Assembly: GCF_001557235.1 (NCBI RefSeq)
Contig: NZ_LSJI01000194.1
Span: 1-12,109 of the forward strand
Origin: Phenylobacterium sp. CCH9-H3
GTDB lineage: Bacteria; Pseudomonadota; Alphaproteobacteria; Caulobacterales; Caulobacteraceae
Reading direction: 5' to 3'
DNA length: 12,109 nucleotides
Position numbers and translations under genes: made by a program. The notes under the pieces are model-generated. The model was not told the DNA's origin and made no database searches. It saw only the letters and a list, made by a program, of their open reading frames with translations. Of the stretch, positions 1 through 6,462 are shown piece by piece. How positions within the stretch are numbered: the first letter of the stretch is position 1; the number at the start of each line of letters is the position of its first letter.

Positions 1-736
1 GGCGGGGGACCGCGCGTCCACCCTGGCGAAGCTGGCCGATGTGGTGGGCGGCTCGGCCGAGGGCGATGAGGGGCTGGCCGAGCTGGCGGCCATCGACGCG
101 GCGCTCACCGGCCTGGGCGTGGCCGCCGACCGGGCGACCTTCGACCCCTCGGTGGTGCGGGGGCTGGAGTACTACACGGGCGCGGTCTTCGAGGCCGAAC
201 TGCTGCTCTCCACCCTGGACGAGAAGGGCCAGCCGATGCGGTTCGGCTCCATCGGCGGGGGCGGGCGGTACGACGACCTGGTGGCGCGGTTCACCGGCGA
301 GCGGACGCCGGCGACGGGCTTCTCCTTCGGCGTCTCGCGCCTGGCCTCGGCGCTGAAGGCGGCCGGGCGGGACCTGGCCAAAGCGGCGCGCGGGCCGGTG
401 GTGGTGATCGCCTTCGACCAGACGCGGATGGCCGACTATTTCGCCGTGGCGCGCGAGATCCGGGCCGCCGGCATCCCGGCCGAGGTCTATCTCGGATCGT
501 CGGGCATGAAGGCGCAGATGAAGTACGCCGACCGGCGCCTGTCGCCCGCCGCGGTGATCGTGGGCGAGGACGAGCTGGCGGCCGGGACGGTGACGGTGAA
601 GGACCTGGACCTGGGCCGGGTGCTGGCCTCGAAGGTCGCCGACAACGCCGAGTGGCGCGAGCAGCGGCCGGGGCAGCAGACCATCCCGCGCGGCGAGCTG
701 ACGGCGGCCCTGCGCCGCATCCTGGACGCCGGCTGA
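1..736 (+). CDS. hisS: Histidyl-tRNA synthetase, C-terminal part (partial)
   Basis: The 3' portion of histidyl-tRNA synthetase, the cytoplasmic class II enzyme that charges tRNA-His. The reading frame is open from base 2, so the start lies left of the window. Visible are the HisS-specific histidine-binding motif LEYYTG (bases 164-181), a glycine-rich GGGGRYDDL stretch (about 254-280) and the class II motif 3 region with GFSFGVSRLA (about 319-348). An anticodon-binding alpha/beta domain follows from about 395 to 660. The protein ends with a short basic helix and a TGA at 734-736. That stop overlaps the ATG of hisZ, so the two are probably translationally coupled. HisS beside HisZ and HisG is the usual order in Caulobacter-type genomes. 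Identity is very secure; only the N-terminal half is missing. Confidence 0.96.
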   Translation, partial: AGDRASTLAKLADVVGGSAEGDEGLAELAAIDAALTGLGVAADRATFDPSVVRGLEYYTGAVFEAELLLSTLDEKGQPMRFGSIGGGGRYDDLVARFTGERTPATGFSFGVSRLASALKAAGRDLAKAARGPVVVIAFDQTRMADYFAVAREIRAAGIPAEVYLGSSGMKAQMKYADRRLSPAAVIVGEDELAAGTVTVKDLDLGRVLASKVADNAEWREQRPGQQTIPRGELTAALRRILDAG

Positions 737-1872
737 TGCGCGTCGAGCCGTCCGTTCCCGCCGAGATGCTCTCGGCCATTCGCGCGCCGCTCGAGGCGTC
801 GGGCGCCGAGCGCGCCGACGCGCCGCTGCTGCAGCCGCTGAACCTCCTGCTGGACCTGGCCGGCGAGGAGATGCGCGCGCGGCTGTTCGTGGTGCAGGCC
901 GAGGGTGGGGCGGAAAGCTGCCTGCGGCCGGACTTCACCGTCGCCATCGCCCGCCAGCACCTGGAAAGCGGCCGGGCGGCCGGCCTCTACTGGTACCAGG
1001 GCGCGGCGTTCCGGGCCTCGACGGGGACCGACCGGCCGGAAGAGTTCGTGCAACTGGGCCTGGAGATGTTCTCGCCTGGCGGCGGGGCGGTGGAGGCGGC
1101 GGACGCCGAGATCGCCGCCCTGGCCTGGCGCGCGGCCGAGGCGGGGGGGCGGAAGGACCTGTCGCTCTGGCTGGGCGACGTGGCGCTGTTCGCGGCCTTC
1201 ATCGAAAGCCTCGACCTGGCCGAGACCCTGGCGAGCCGGCTGCGGCGCGTGGCTGGGCGGCCGCGCCTGCTGTGGGCCGAGCTGTCGCGCACGGGGCAGG
1301 CGACCTCGGACGGCGGAACGCTGGCGGGCCTGCTGGCCGGGCTCTCCGAAGCCCAGGCCGCCGCCTTGTTGGAAGAGGTCTGGGCGCTGGCCGGCGTGGA
1401 GCCCGTGGGCGGTCGCGGCCCGGCCGAGATCGCCGCGCGGCTGGTGCGCAAGGCGGAGGCGGCCACCGCGCCGGCGCTGACCGAGGCACAGTCCGAGGCG
1501 ATCCGCGCCTTCATGGCCATCGACGATTCCCCCGCCTACGCCTTCGCCCGGATGCGCGAACTGGCGGGCGGTCGGGACGCGGCGCTGAAGGCGGCCATCT
1601 CCGGCTGGGAGGCGCGCCTCTTGGAGCTGACCCGCACGGTCCCGGCGGACCGGCTGCGGTTCACGCCGGCGCTGGGGCATGCCTTCGACTACTACGACGG
1701 CATCACCTTCGAGGTGCGCAGCGACGGGCTGGGCCCCGAGCGGGCGGTGGCGGTCGGCGGCCGGTACGACGGCCTGCTGACCCGGCTGGGCGGGGCCGGC
1801 GATGCGCGGGCCGTGGGCTGCATGGTGCGGCCGTGGCGCGCCTGGCGCGATGGCGAAGGAGCCGAAGGATGA
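736..1872 (+). CDS. hisZ: ATP phosphoribosyltransferase regulatory subunit HisZ
   Basis: A 378-residue paralogue of the HisS catalytic domain without an anticodon-binding domain. In known systems HisZ forms a hetero-octamer with HisG; it is needed for activity of the first step of histidine synthesis and mediates feedback by histidine. HisS-like landmarks are kept: LRPDFTVAIAR (from residue 63, like class II motif 2), FDYYDGITFE (from residue 317, matching the HisS LEYYTG region) and VGGRYDGLL near the C-terminus. The length fits the family. The ATG at 736-738 is chosen because it overlaps the hisS stop and gives a normal N-terminus; an upstream in-frame start at 652 would lie inside hisS. 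Its own stop overlaps the hisG start (ATGA at 1869-1872), so the three genes form one translationally coupled unit. Confidence 0.93.
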   Translation: MRVEPSVPAEMLSAIRAPLEASGAERADAPLLQPLNLLLDLAGEEMRARLFVVQAEGGAESCLRPDFTVAIARQHLESGRAAGLYWYQGAAFRASTGTDRPEEFVQLGLEMFSPGGGAVEAADAEIAALAWRAAEAGGRKDLSLWLGDVALFAAFIESLDLAETLASRLRRVAGRPRLLWAELSRTGQATSDGGTLAGLLAGLSEAQAAALLEEVWALAGVEPVGGRGPAEIAARLVRKAEAATAPALTEAQSEAIRAFMAIDDSPAYAFARMRELAGGRDAALKAAISGWEARLLELTRTVPADRLRFTPALGHAFDYYDGITFEVRSDGLGPERAVAVGGRYDGLLTRLGGAGDARAVGCMVRPWRAWRDGEGAEG

Positions 1873-2819
1873 GCGGTCTCGTCATCGCTGTGCCGTCCAA
1901 GGGGCGGCTGAAGGAACAGGTCGAGGGCTGGCTGGCGGACAGCGGTCTGAAGCTGGAGGTCACCGGCGGCGCGCGGGGCTATCTCGCCAGTCTGAAGGGC
2001 CTGCCGGGGGCGCAGGTGCGCCTGTTGTCGGCGGCCGACATCGCCGATGCGCTGGATGCGGGCGAGGTCCACCTGGGGGTCACCGGCGAGGATCTGCTGC
2101 GCGAACGCGGCGAGGATCTCGACGCGCGGCTCCTGCTGCTGCGGGCGCTGGGCTTCGGGCGCGCGGACCTCGTGACCGCCGTGCCCAAGAGTTGGCTCGA
2201 CGTCGACAGCATGGCCGACTTGGAGGAAGTGGCGCACGACTACCTGCGCCGCACCGGCCGGCGGATGCGGGTCGCCACCAAGTACCTCACCCAAACCCGC
2301 AGCTTTTTCGCCCGTCACGGCATCGCGGACTATCGAATCACGGAATCGGGCGGAGCCACCGAGGGCGCGCCCGCCGCGGGATCCGCGGAGCTGGTGGTCG
2401 ACATCACCACGACCGGGGCGACGCTGCAGGCCAACGGGCTCAAGGTGCTGGCCGACGGCGTGATGCTGAAGAGCCAGGCGCAGCTCGCGGCGTCCCTGCG
2501 GGCGCCGTGGGATGCCGAGGCCCTGGGGCAGGCCGAGCGGCTGCTGCGGATCGTCGAGGCCCGCGCGGCCGCGCTGCGCAGTTCGACCCTCACCTGGCCC
2601 GCGGGCGGGGATGCGGTGGAGGTGGCGACGGTCAATGCGCTGGTCAGCGCCGGCGCCTCCCGGCGGCCCAACGGACTGCTGGTCGATTCGGCCCAGGTGG
2701 CCGATGCATCGCTCGCGTTGAACGCCGCCGGACTGGGACCGGTAACAGCTTCGAAGCCGGATTTCGTCTTTGACGTGAAGTGCTTGGCGTTCGACACGTT
2801 GAGATCGCGGGTTATTTGA
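1869..2819 (+). CDS. hisG: ATP phosphoribosyltransferase catalytic subunit HisG (with C-terminal extension)
   Basis: A 316-residue enzyme that joins ATP and PRPP to give phosphoribosyl-ATP, the committed cytoplasmic step of histidine synthesis. Residues 165-186 match the HisG family signature (E-x5-G-x-[SAG]-x2-V-x-D-I-x2-T-G-x-T-L), with the PRPP-binding TTTGATL at its end. N-terminal VPSKGRL (8-14) and VTGEDLLRE (71-79) are also typical. The first ~235 residues resemble the short, HisZ-dependent HisG of alphaproteobacteria. Residues ~236-316 are an extra segment, in the place where long-form HisG has its histidine-binding regulatory domain, though I do not see a clear match to that domain. 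The last codons are poorer in G+C than the rest of the gene, and the TGA stop lies inside a palindromic, promoter-like sequence. The start overlaps hisZ by four bases. Confidence 0.94.
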   Translation: MSGLVIAVPSKGRLKEQVEGWLADSGLKLEVTGGARGYLASLKGLPGAQVRLLSAADIADALDAGEVHLGVTGEDLLRERGEDLDARLLLLRALGFGRADLVTAVPKSWLDVDSMADLEEVAHDYLRRTGRRMRVATKYLTQTRSFFARHGIADYRITESGGATEGAPAAGSAELVVDITTTGATLQANGLKVLADGVMLKSQAQLAASLRAPWDAEALGQAERLLRIVEARAAALRSSTLTWPAGGDAVEVATVNALVSAGASRRPNGLLVDSAQVADASLALNAAGLGPVTASKPDFVFDVKCLAFDTLRSRVI

Positions 2820-2832
2820 CGTAGGCGTCAAA
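2815..2832. promoter_or_regulatory. Palindrome TTTGAC-N6-GTCAAA, copy 1 (operator-like)
   Basis: A perfect inverted repeat, TTTGAC - GTAGGC - GTCAAA. The inner bases G and C extend it to 7-bp arms with a 4-bp spacer. It overlaps the hisG stop codon and the candidate -35 element, where a bound dimeric regulator would block transcription. The same TTTGAC-N6-GTCAAA pattern recurs at 3078-3095. I do not recognise the regulator. Confidence 0.5.
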
Positions 2833-2844
2833 AAACGCTGTAAA
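2816..2844 (+). promoter_or_regulatory. Candidate sigma-70/sigma-73-type promoter at the end of hisG
   Basis: TTGACG (2816-2821) matches the Caulobacter housekeeping -35 element. It is followed after 17 bp by TGTAAA (2839-2844), which matches 4 of 6 bases of TATAAT. Transcription would begin near 2851. The -35 overlaps the hisG stop codon and lies inside a palindrome (2815-2832), which could be an operator. The element sits in a local drop in G+C and would drive the candidate small RNA that ends at the terminator at 3021-3064. No start site is proven. Confidence 0.45.
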
Positions 2845-2850
2845 ATTTGC

Positions 2851-3064
2851 TCTGGCTCGCGAAATTCTGATCGTAACGCCCCCATTCGGGGTCTTTGGCC
2901 CGTTGACTCGGGTAGAAAATTGCCGTTCTGTCATCAGGCGAGAGACATGAAGGCGCTAGTCCCGAGGTCTCCGGCGTTTCGGGGAGGAAACGCCCGCTCA
3001 ATCAGAGCGACTGCTCAAGGCGGCCCGCAGCGATTATCCCCCGCTGCGGGCCGATTCTTTTTCC
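2851..3064 (+). ncRNA. Candidate small RNA downstream of hisG
   Basis: This stretch of about 215 bases has a promoter-like element just before it and a strong intrinsic terminator at its end, with no convincing ORF between. It can form a chain of hairpins: CCCC/GGGG with loop ATTC (2880-2891), CCCG/CGGG (2899-2912), GAGAC/GTCTC (2942-2946 with 2967-2971), and a perfect 7-bp stem GGCGTTT/AAACGCC (2973-2979 with 2988-2994). The last shows an 8-base loop CGGGGAGG resembling a Shine-Dalgarno sequence. Then come GAGC/GCTC (3005-3016) and the terminator stem. The gene to the right is on the other strand, so this is not a leader for it. The alternative is a long structured 3' UTR of the his operon. 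It matches no RNA family I know. The 5' end is inferred. Confidence 0.42.
3021..3064 (+). terminator. Strong Rho-independent terminator
   Basis: A perfect 12-bp GC-rich stem (3021-3032 paired with 3042-3053) with a 9-base loop ATTATCCCC is followed at once by a T-rich tract (ATTCTTTTTCC, 3054-3064). The T tract is only on the right, so it terminates rightward transcription. It would end either the his operon read-through or the candidate small RNA. Confidence 0.82.
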
Positions 3065-3076
3065 GGACATCGGCAA

Positions 3077-3096
3077 TTTTGACGGGCGAGTCAAAA
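3077..3096. repeat. Palindrome TTTTGAC-N6-GTCAAAA, copy 2
   Basis: A perfect inverted repeat with 7-bp arms (3077-3083 and 3090-3096) around GGGCGA. Its core, TTTGAC-N6-GTCAAA at 3078-3095, is the same as the palindrome at 2815-2832, with an unrelated spacer. It lies 13 bases past the T tract of the terminator. The two copies bracket the candidate RNA, which suggests two binding sites of one regulator or the two edges of an inserted segment. Confidence 0.5.
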
Positions 3097-3130
3097 GTAC
3101 GTTCCTGTGGGGAGCGTCTCAGCCCGCGTG

Positions 3131-3164
3131 GGTCCTCCCCCGCTGTGGGAGGTCCCGAAGGAGG
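3131..3164 (+). repeat. REP-like palindromic unit 1 (degenerate, forward)
   Basis: It begins GGTCCTCCCCCGCTG like the unit at 3244-3283 and continues with GGGAGG and a CGAAGG tract, but with substitutions. It is a decayed copy in the same orientation as that unit. Confidence 0.55.
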
Positions 3165-3190
3165 TTCAGATTGAGCGTTGTGGGCTTGAT

Positions 3191-3231
3191 CCCCCTCTCG
3201 CTTCGCGAGCTCCCCCTGAGGGGGAGCACCT
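3191..3231 (-). repeat. REP-like palindromic unit 2 (reverse)
   Basis: A 41-bp unit identical to 3311-3351 except for one base (T at 3217, C at 3337). It holds two hairpins: CTCGC/GCGAG (3197-3209) and a perfect 8-bp GCTCCCCC/GGGGGAGC with loop TGA (3209-3227). Read on the - strand it starts AGGTGCTCCCCC and ends GAGGGGG, which aligns with the forward unit at 3244-3283. Confidence 0.75.
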
Positions 3232-3243
3232 GGGCTCGGCGCT

Positions 3244-3283
3244 AGGTCCTCCCCCGCTGGGGAGGCGCCGAAGGCGGAGGGGG
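3244..3283 (+). repeat. REP-like palindromic unit 3 (forward)
   Basis: A 40-bp unit with a 7-bp stem CCTCCCC/GGGGAGG and loop CGCT (3248-3265), followed by GGCGCCGAAGGCGGAGGGGG. It faces unit 2 across 12 bases, so the pair could fold into one large hairpin. It is homologous to units 2 and 4 read in the opposite direction. Confidence 0.72.
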
Positions 3284-3310
3284 CTACAGCCTGGGCGCTG
3301 GGGATTTAAA

Positions 3311-3351
3311 CCCCCTCTCGCTTCGCGAGCTCCCCCCGAGGGGGAGCACCT
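3311..3351 (-). repeat. REP-like palindromic unit 4 (reverse)
   Basis: The second near-identical copy of the 41-bp reverse unit, starting exactly 120 bp after unit 2. It lies 10 bases beyond the stop codon of the M13 peptidase. Transcripts of that gene would therefore end in or pass through its stable hairpin (GCTCCCCC/GGGGGGAGC type), which may protect the mRNA 3' end. No T tract marks it as a classic terminator. Confidence 0.75.
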
Positions 3352-3361
3352 CTGAGTCAGA

Positions 3362-5434
3362 TCACCAGATCCGCACGCGCTGTTCCGGCGGCACGTACAT
3401 CGGGTCGCCCGGCTTCACGCCAAAGGCCTCGTAGAAGGCGTCGATGTTGCGGACCGGCAGGTCGACACGGGCCACGGGCGGAGAGTGCGGGTCGGACACC
3501 AGGATCTGCTTCATGAAGTCGTCCCGGTACTTGCCGCGCCAGACCTGGGCCCAGCCCAGGAACACCCGCTGGTCACCGGTCAGGCCGTCGATCACCGGCG
3601 CGGGCCTACCCTTCAGCGACAGGTGATAGGCGTCGAGCGCCAGCAGCAGCCCGCCCAGGTCGGCGATGTTCTCGCCCATGGTCAGCTCGCCGTTGATCTT
3701 CGCGCCCGGCAGCACCTCGGTGGCCGAGTACTGCCTGCCCAGGCGCTCGGCCTGGACCGCGAACTTGGCCTCGTCGTCCTTGGTCCACCATTCGGAGAGC
3801 CGGCCGTCGCCGTCGGACTTTCGGCCCTGGTCGTCGAACCCGTGGGTGATCTCGTGCCCGATCACGCCGCCGATCCCACCGTAATTCACGGCCGGGTCGC
3901 CCTCGGGGTCGAAGAACGGCGGCTGCAGGATGGCGGCCGGGAAGACGATCTCGTTCTTGGTCGAGGAGTAGTAGGCGTTGATCGTCGCCGGCGTCATCTC
4001 CCATTCGGCGCGGTCCACCGGCTGGTTCAGGCGCGCGGTGCGGAAGTTCCAGTCGAAGGCGGCGGCGCGCTCCACGTTGCCATAGAGGTCGCCTTCGACG
4101 ATCCGCAGGGCCGAGTAGTCCCGCCACTTGTCGGGGTAGCCGATCTTCACCGTAAACTTGGAGAGCTTTTCAAGCGCCTTGCGCTTGGTCTCCGGGCCCA
4201 TCCAGTCCAGCTTTTCGATGCGGGCGCCCATGGCGGTCTTCAGGTCGCCGACCAGGGCCTCCATCCGCGCCTTGCTGTCGGCGGGGAAATAGGCGTCGAC
4301 GTAGAGCTTGCCGACCGCCTCACCCAGGTTGGCGTCCACCAGGTTCACGCCCCGCTTCCAGCGCGGCTGCTGGGCCGGCGTGCCCGAGAGGGTTTTGGCG
4401 CGGAAGTCGAAACGGGCCTGATCGAAGTCCTTGGACAGGTAGCTGGCCGCCTGGTCGACGGTGGTGAAAGCCAGCCACGCCTTCAGCGTGTCGACGTCGG
4501 TCGCGCCATAGATGGCGGCGATCTTGGGAAAGGCGGTGTTCTCGGCCGCGATCACCCGCGTCGCCTGGCTGAGGCCGGCGCCGTCCAGGAAGGCGCTCCA
4601 GTCGAAGCCGGGCGCAAAGGCGGCGAGCTTCGCGGTCTCGACCGGGTTGTAGGTCTTGTCGTCGTCGCGACGCTCGGCCCGGGTCCAGGAGACCTTGGCC
4701 ACCTCGGTCTCCATGGCGACGATGGCCTTGGCGCTGGCCTCGGGGTTGGCCCAGCCGGCCAGGCCCAGCAGCTTGGCCACATAGGCCTCGTAGGCCTTGC
4801 GCTGCGGCTCGAACTTGGCGTCGAGATAGTAGTCGCGGTCGGGCAGGGTCAGGCCGCCCTGGCTGAGATAGACCGCGTACTTCAACGGGTCCTTGGCGTC
4901 GTCGTAGACCTGGGGGTTGAAGAAGCTCTGGCCGAAGCCGCCCGCGGTGGCGCCCATCAGCCGGGCCACGTCGGCGCGTGTCCCGGCGGCGCGGATCCGG
5001 GCGAGGTCGGCCTCCAGCGGCTTGGCGCCCAGCGCCTCGACCTTCGCCTCGTCCATGAAGCTGCGATAGAGGGCGCCGACCTTGGCCTCGACGCCACTGG
5101 CCGCCTTGTCGGCCGCCGCCTTCTCGATAACGGCCCGCATGCGGTCCTTGGACAACTCGTCCAGCACGTTGAAAGCGCCGTAGGTCGACCGGTCGGCAGG
5201 GATGGTCAGCTTCTCCATGTACGCGCCGTTGGCGTACTCGAAGAGGCTCTTGCCGGGCGAAGAGGCGGTGTCGCGGCCGGCCATGTCGAAGCCCCAGGGC
5301 CCCATCCGCGGCGCCTTGCTGAGGTCGCGGGCGACGGTTTCAGGGGCGGTGGTCGCGGCGTCGGCGGCGAAGGCGGCGGGGCCGACGGCGAGCAGGGCGG
5401 CCGCGCACGCGGCGGCGAGCCAGGCAGTCTTCAT
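3362..5434 (-). CDS. Secreted M13 family zinc metalloendopeptidase (PepO/neprilysin-like)
   Basis: A 690-residue peptidase of the neprilysin family, expected to cut oligopeptides outside the cytoplasm. It starts MKTAWLAAAC and has a signal peptide with likely cleavage after AFA (residue 23). The large N-terminal M13 domain spans roughly residues 60-430. The catalytic domain follows, with the substrate-binding NAYY (486-489), the zinc motif HEITH (527-531) inside VIGHEITHGFDDQGR, and the third zinc ligand in ENIAD (Glu588, Asp592). All catalytic residues are present. The tail ends in RVRIW, close to the family's usual C-terminal CxxW but with no cysteine, as is common in bacterial members. The length is typical. 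The gene lies 85 bp downstream of the PCuAC gene on the same strand. It may be read through from that operon or have its own promoter; nothing links its substrate to copper. Confidence 0.93.
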   Translation of the reverse strand: MKTAWLAAACAAALLAVGPAAFAADAATTAPETVARDLSKAPRMGPWGFDMAGRDTASSPGKSLFEYANGAYMEKLTIPADRSTYGAFNVLDELSKDRMRAVIEKAAADKAASGVEAKVGALYRSFMDEAKVEALGAKPLEADLARIRAAGTRADVARLMGATAGGFGQSFFNPQVYDDAKDPLKYAVYLSQGGLTLPDRDYYLDAKFEPQRKAYEAYVAKLLGLAGWANPEASAKAIVAMETEVAKVSWTRAERRDDDKTYNPVETAKLAAFAPGFDWSAFLDGAGLSQATRVIAAENTAFPKIAAIYGATDVDTLKAWLAFTTVDQAASYLSKDFDQARFDFRAKTLSGTPAQQPRWKRGVNLVDANLGEAVGKLYVDAYFPADSKARMEALVGDLKTAMGARIEKLDWMGPETKRKALEKLSKFTVKIGYPDKWRDYSALRIVEGDLYGNVERAAAFDWNFRTARLNQPVDRAEWEMTPATINAYYSSTKNEIVFPAAILQPPFFDPEGDPAVNYGGIGGVIGHEITHGFDDQGRKSDGDGRLSEWWTKDDEAKFAVQAERLGRQYSATEVLPGAKINGELTMGENIADLGGLLLALDAYHLSLKGRPAPVIDGLTGDQRVFLGWAQVWRGKYRDDFMKQILVSDPHSPPVARVDLPVRNIDAFYEAFGVKPGDPMYVPPEQRVRIW

Positions 5435-5462
5435 AGGCGTGGGGTCTCGCTTGATCGAAGTT

Positions 5463-5490
5463 GGCGCGGACCATGCTACGGGCCCGCGCC
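5463..5490 (-). other. Hairpin between the PCuAC and M13 peptidase genes
   Basis: A perfect 7-bp GC stem (GGCGCGG 5463-5469 with CCGCGCC 5484-5490) with a 14-base loop, in the 85-bp gap. No T tract follows on the - strand, so it is not a clear intrinsic terminator. It could be a structured leader of the peptidase mRNA or a weak operon boundary. Confidence 0.3.
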
Positions 5491-5519
5491 GTTACGCTCG
5501 TTACATTTCTGTCAGACGG

Positions 5520-5963
5520 CTAGTGATGGTGAGACCCCGCCGCGGCGGGAGCTCCCATCCCCGCGACGAACGAGACCTTCACCTTGGCGCCGCTGGCGAA
5601 GGTCAGGGTGGCCGGCACGGCGTCGCCCGTCTTCACGGGTCTGGTCAGACCCAGGAACATCAGGTGGTAGCCCCCGGGCGCGAAGGCGACGCTTCCCCCC
5701 GGCGGGACGGCGACCCGGGCGACCTGCTTCATGGAGGCCATCCCGCCGCTCATGCTGGACTGGTGGATCTGAACCGTGCGGGCCAGGGGGCTGGAGACGG
5801 CGACCAGGGCGTCGGCCTTCGCGCCGGAGTTTTTCAGCGTCATGAAGCCGGCGCCTGTCCCGCCCTGGGCGGCGGGGCGGGTCCAGGCGGCCTCGACCGC
5901 GGGGGCGGCTTGCGCGGCGGTGGCGAAGGCCACGACCGCCAGGGTGGCGAGCGGAAGTCTCAT
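5520..5963 (-). CDS. PCuAC-family periplasmic copper(I) chaperone
   Basis: A 147-residue protein with a signal peptide (cleavage near residues 19-20, AQA|A) and one cupredoxin-like PCuAC domain. The family motif H-x10-M-x21-H-x-M is perfect: His67, Met78, His100, Met102. Extra methionines at 71 and 75 lie in the loop between the first two ligands. Known PCuAC proteins carry Cu(I) in the periplasm and help metallate the CuA site of cytochrome c oxidase, often with Sco. The C-terminus ends in three histidines, an added potential metal site. The ATG at 5961-5963 has a good AAGGA ribosome site, and that site lies next to the stop of the DUF1775 gene, only 10 bases upstream. It is the last gene of the apparent copper operon. 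Confidence 0.93.
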   Translation of the reverse strand: MRLPLATLAVVAFATAAQAAPAVEAAWTRPAAQGGTGAGFMTLKNSGAKADALVAVSSPLARTVQIHQSSMSGGMASMKQVARVAVPPGGSVAFAPGGYHLMFLGLTRPVKTGDAVPATLTFASGAKVKVSFVAGMGAPAAAGSHHH

Positions 5964-5973
5964 CGGAAATCCT

Positions 5974-6462
5974 TCAGTGATGCGGGCCGTGGCCGGCGGC
6001 GGCTGGCGCGGGCGTAAGGGTCAGGAGAGGGGCGGGATGCTTCGGGCGCGGCGCGCCGGCGGGCGCGACCTCGACCCATCCGGTCTGGGCCTCGCCGCAG
6101 GCCTGTATGGCCGGGAACGCGAGGGGGCCTTCGCCCGACGGCAGCTTGGCGAGGATCAGGAACTCGTCGAACTGGTCGGCCGGCAGTTCGCCCCGCCAGA
6201 CGATGGCGGTGACGGCCTCGCCGGCACGCTCGACGGACAGAGTCCAGCCGGGCTTCGGCTGCGGGCGGGCGACCGAGGTCCCGGCGGGTATCTCGATCCG
6301 CAAGGCGGTGGTCGCCTGGCCATCGCAGCCGTGGCCGACACCGAAGCGCAGCACCTGATAGGCGCCGGCCCCGGCCGTGGCGGGCTGGAGGCTCACGTGA
6401 GCGGAGGCCGCCGTGCCGAGGGCGAGGCCGGCCACGAGGGTCAGGGGTCTCAGAACGCCCAT
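5974..6462 (-). CDS. DUF1775/YcnI-like periplasmic copper-binding protein
   Basis: A 162-residue secreted protein. The start at 6460-6462 is chosen because it gives a signal peptide (MGVLRPLTLVAGLALG) cut at AS-A|H and has GGAGG 7 bases upstream; an earlier in-frame start would run deep into the receptor gene. Cleavage after Ala21 would expose His22 as the first mature residue. In Bacillus subtilis YcnI that terminal histidine, with a glutamate and a tryptophan, forms the Cu(II) site. Acidic residues in QFDEF (97-101), Trp89 and Trp129 are candidate partners, and Cys46 and Cys122 may form a disulfide. There is no C-terminal membrane anchor; the protein instead ends GHGPHH. It overlaps the receptor gene by 13 bp, implying coupled translation. 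A copper role is inferred from the family and from its PCuAC neighbour. Confidence 0.88.
   Translation of the reverse strand: MGVLRPLTLVAGLALGTAASAHVSLQPATAGAGAYQVLRFGVGHGCDGQATTALRIEIPAGTSVARPQPKPGWTLSVERAGEAVTAIVWRGELPADQFDEFLILAKLPSGEGPLAFPAIQACGEAQTGWVEVAPAGAPRPKHPAPLLTLTPAPAAAGHGPHH

Noticed and set aside
2977..2999. GGGGAGGAAACGCCCGCTC, which resembles the GGGGAGGAAAGTCCGGGCTCC core of RNase P RNA
   Set aside because: RNase P RNA is about 350-400 bases with several further conserved segments, and the transcript here would end some 65 bases later; the likeness is local.
2947..3174. Open frame starting ATGAAGGCGCTAGTC between hisG and the terminator
   Set aside because: It has no ribosome site, runs through the terminator stem and a REP-like unit, and shows no family motif; the sequence fits structured RNA better than protein.
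3191..3351. CRISPR-like reading of the repeated 41-bp units
   Set aside because: There are only two near-identical same-strand copies, the units alternate in orientation and are strongly palindromic, and the gap between the copies contains another repeat unit rather than a spacer.
3485..5845. Very long rightward open frame opposite the M13 peptidase and PCuAC genes
   Set aside because: It is an antisense shadow caused by high G+C; the opposite strand encodes complete proteins with catalytic motifs and signal peptides.
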